From Corallococcus sp. (lineage in GTDB: Bacteria; Bacillota; Clostridia; Christensenellales; CAG-314): a stretch of DNA of 5,393 nucleotides. Shown in pieces: positions 5,226 through 5,393 of this stretch. Numbering within the stretch: the first letter of the stretch is position 1; every line of letters starts with the position of its first letter. The notes beneath the pieces are model-generated. The model did no database searches and was not told the DNA's origin. It worked only from the letters and a program-made list of their open reading frames with translations. The position numbers were made by a program, and so were the translations under genes. Location of the stretch: positions 1-5,393 of the forward strand of contig JAMPHX010000083.1 of the NCBI GenBank assembly GCA_023663205.1, read 5' to 3'.

Positions 5226-5393
5226 TTATTTAAGTTCGGCTTCTGCGCCTGCTTCGGTAAGTTTCTTAACCATTTCTTCTGCACTTTCCTTGGGTTGTGC
5301 TTCTTTGATGGTTGTGGGTGCGCTTTCAACAAGGTTCTTTGCTTCGACAAGTCCAAGTCCGGTAAGTTCGCGGACAGCCTTGATAGCGGCAAT
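5226..5393 (-). CDS. rplL: Large ribosomal subunit protein bL12 (L7/L12), C-terminal part
   Basis: bL12 forms the flexible stalk of the large ribosomal subunit and recruits translation factors through its C-terminal domain. The last 55 residues and the TAA (5226-5228) are visible; the gene continues beyond the right edge. The conserved factor-binding helix is clear (IAAIKAVRELTGLGLVEAKN), followed by LVESAPTTIKE and the final helix ending in GAEAELK, as in other bL12 proteins. Full length would be about 120-130 residues, so roughly the first 70 are missing. In most bacteria it follows rplJ, which would lie outside the window. Confidence 0.97.
   Translation of the reverse strand: MAAIKAVRELTGLGLVEAKNLVESAPTTIKEAQPKESAEEMVKKLTEAGAEAELK

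Noticed and set aside
5198..5392. 64-codon minus-strand frame at the right edge
   Set aside because: It is a shifted frame over the rplL C-terminal region; the correct frame gives an unmistakable bL12 sequence.

Overview
The window looks like chromosomal DNA of an A+T-rich Gram-positive bacterium of the Clostridia/Firmicutes type. The evidence is strong AGGAGG-class ribosome binding sites, many compact intrinsic terminators, a SpoIIQ-like membrane-anchored M23 peptidase, a DUF1540 cysteine-rich mini-protein and class I PRPP synthetase. The ribosomal proteins bL9 and bL12 are also present. There is no rRNA, tRNA, CRISPR array, transposase or phage gene. This is mostly a housekeeping region, and no multi-gene novel system is visible.

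Layout, left to right: (1) 1-105, possible 3' end of an upstream + strand gene. (2) 170-832 (+), a two-helix membrane protein with a bacterial PH domain, followed by a terminator at 959-997. (3) 998-1335, a gene-free block carrying an unexplained 93-codon open frame. (4) Three minus-strand genes read leftward from 3666: prs (3666-2707), which has its own terminator; a signal-anchored protein of unknown function (2600-2142); and the SpoIIQ-like peptidase (2039-1383), closed by a terminator at 1336-1374. (5) 3667-4017, intergenic, with the prs promoter at its left end. (6) 4018-4194 (+), a small reading frame broken by one in-frame TAA, with an extended -10 promoter and a ribosome binding site. 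It converges on the DUF1540 gene (4345-4196, minus), and the two share one hairpin terminator. (7) rplI (4528-4965, +) with a near-consensus promoter and a very strong terminator. (8) The C-terminal part of rplL (5393-5226, minus), which runs off the right edge, with its terminator at 5125-5159.

Functionally the genes are mixed. prs makes PRPP for nucleotide, histidine and tryptophan synthesis; rplI and rplL serve the ribosome. The SpoIIQ-like peptidase and its upstream neighbour may form a small envelope or sporulation unit. The neighbour's C-terminal end faintly recalls the YwmB family, which tends to lie near sporulation and murA genes. Points most worth a second look are the interrupted small gene at 4018-4194, the long open frame in 1036-1314, the unknown 152-residue protein, and the hairpin plus T-run between the DUF1540 gene and the rplI promoter.
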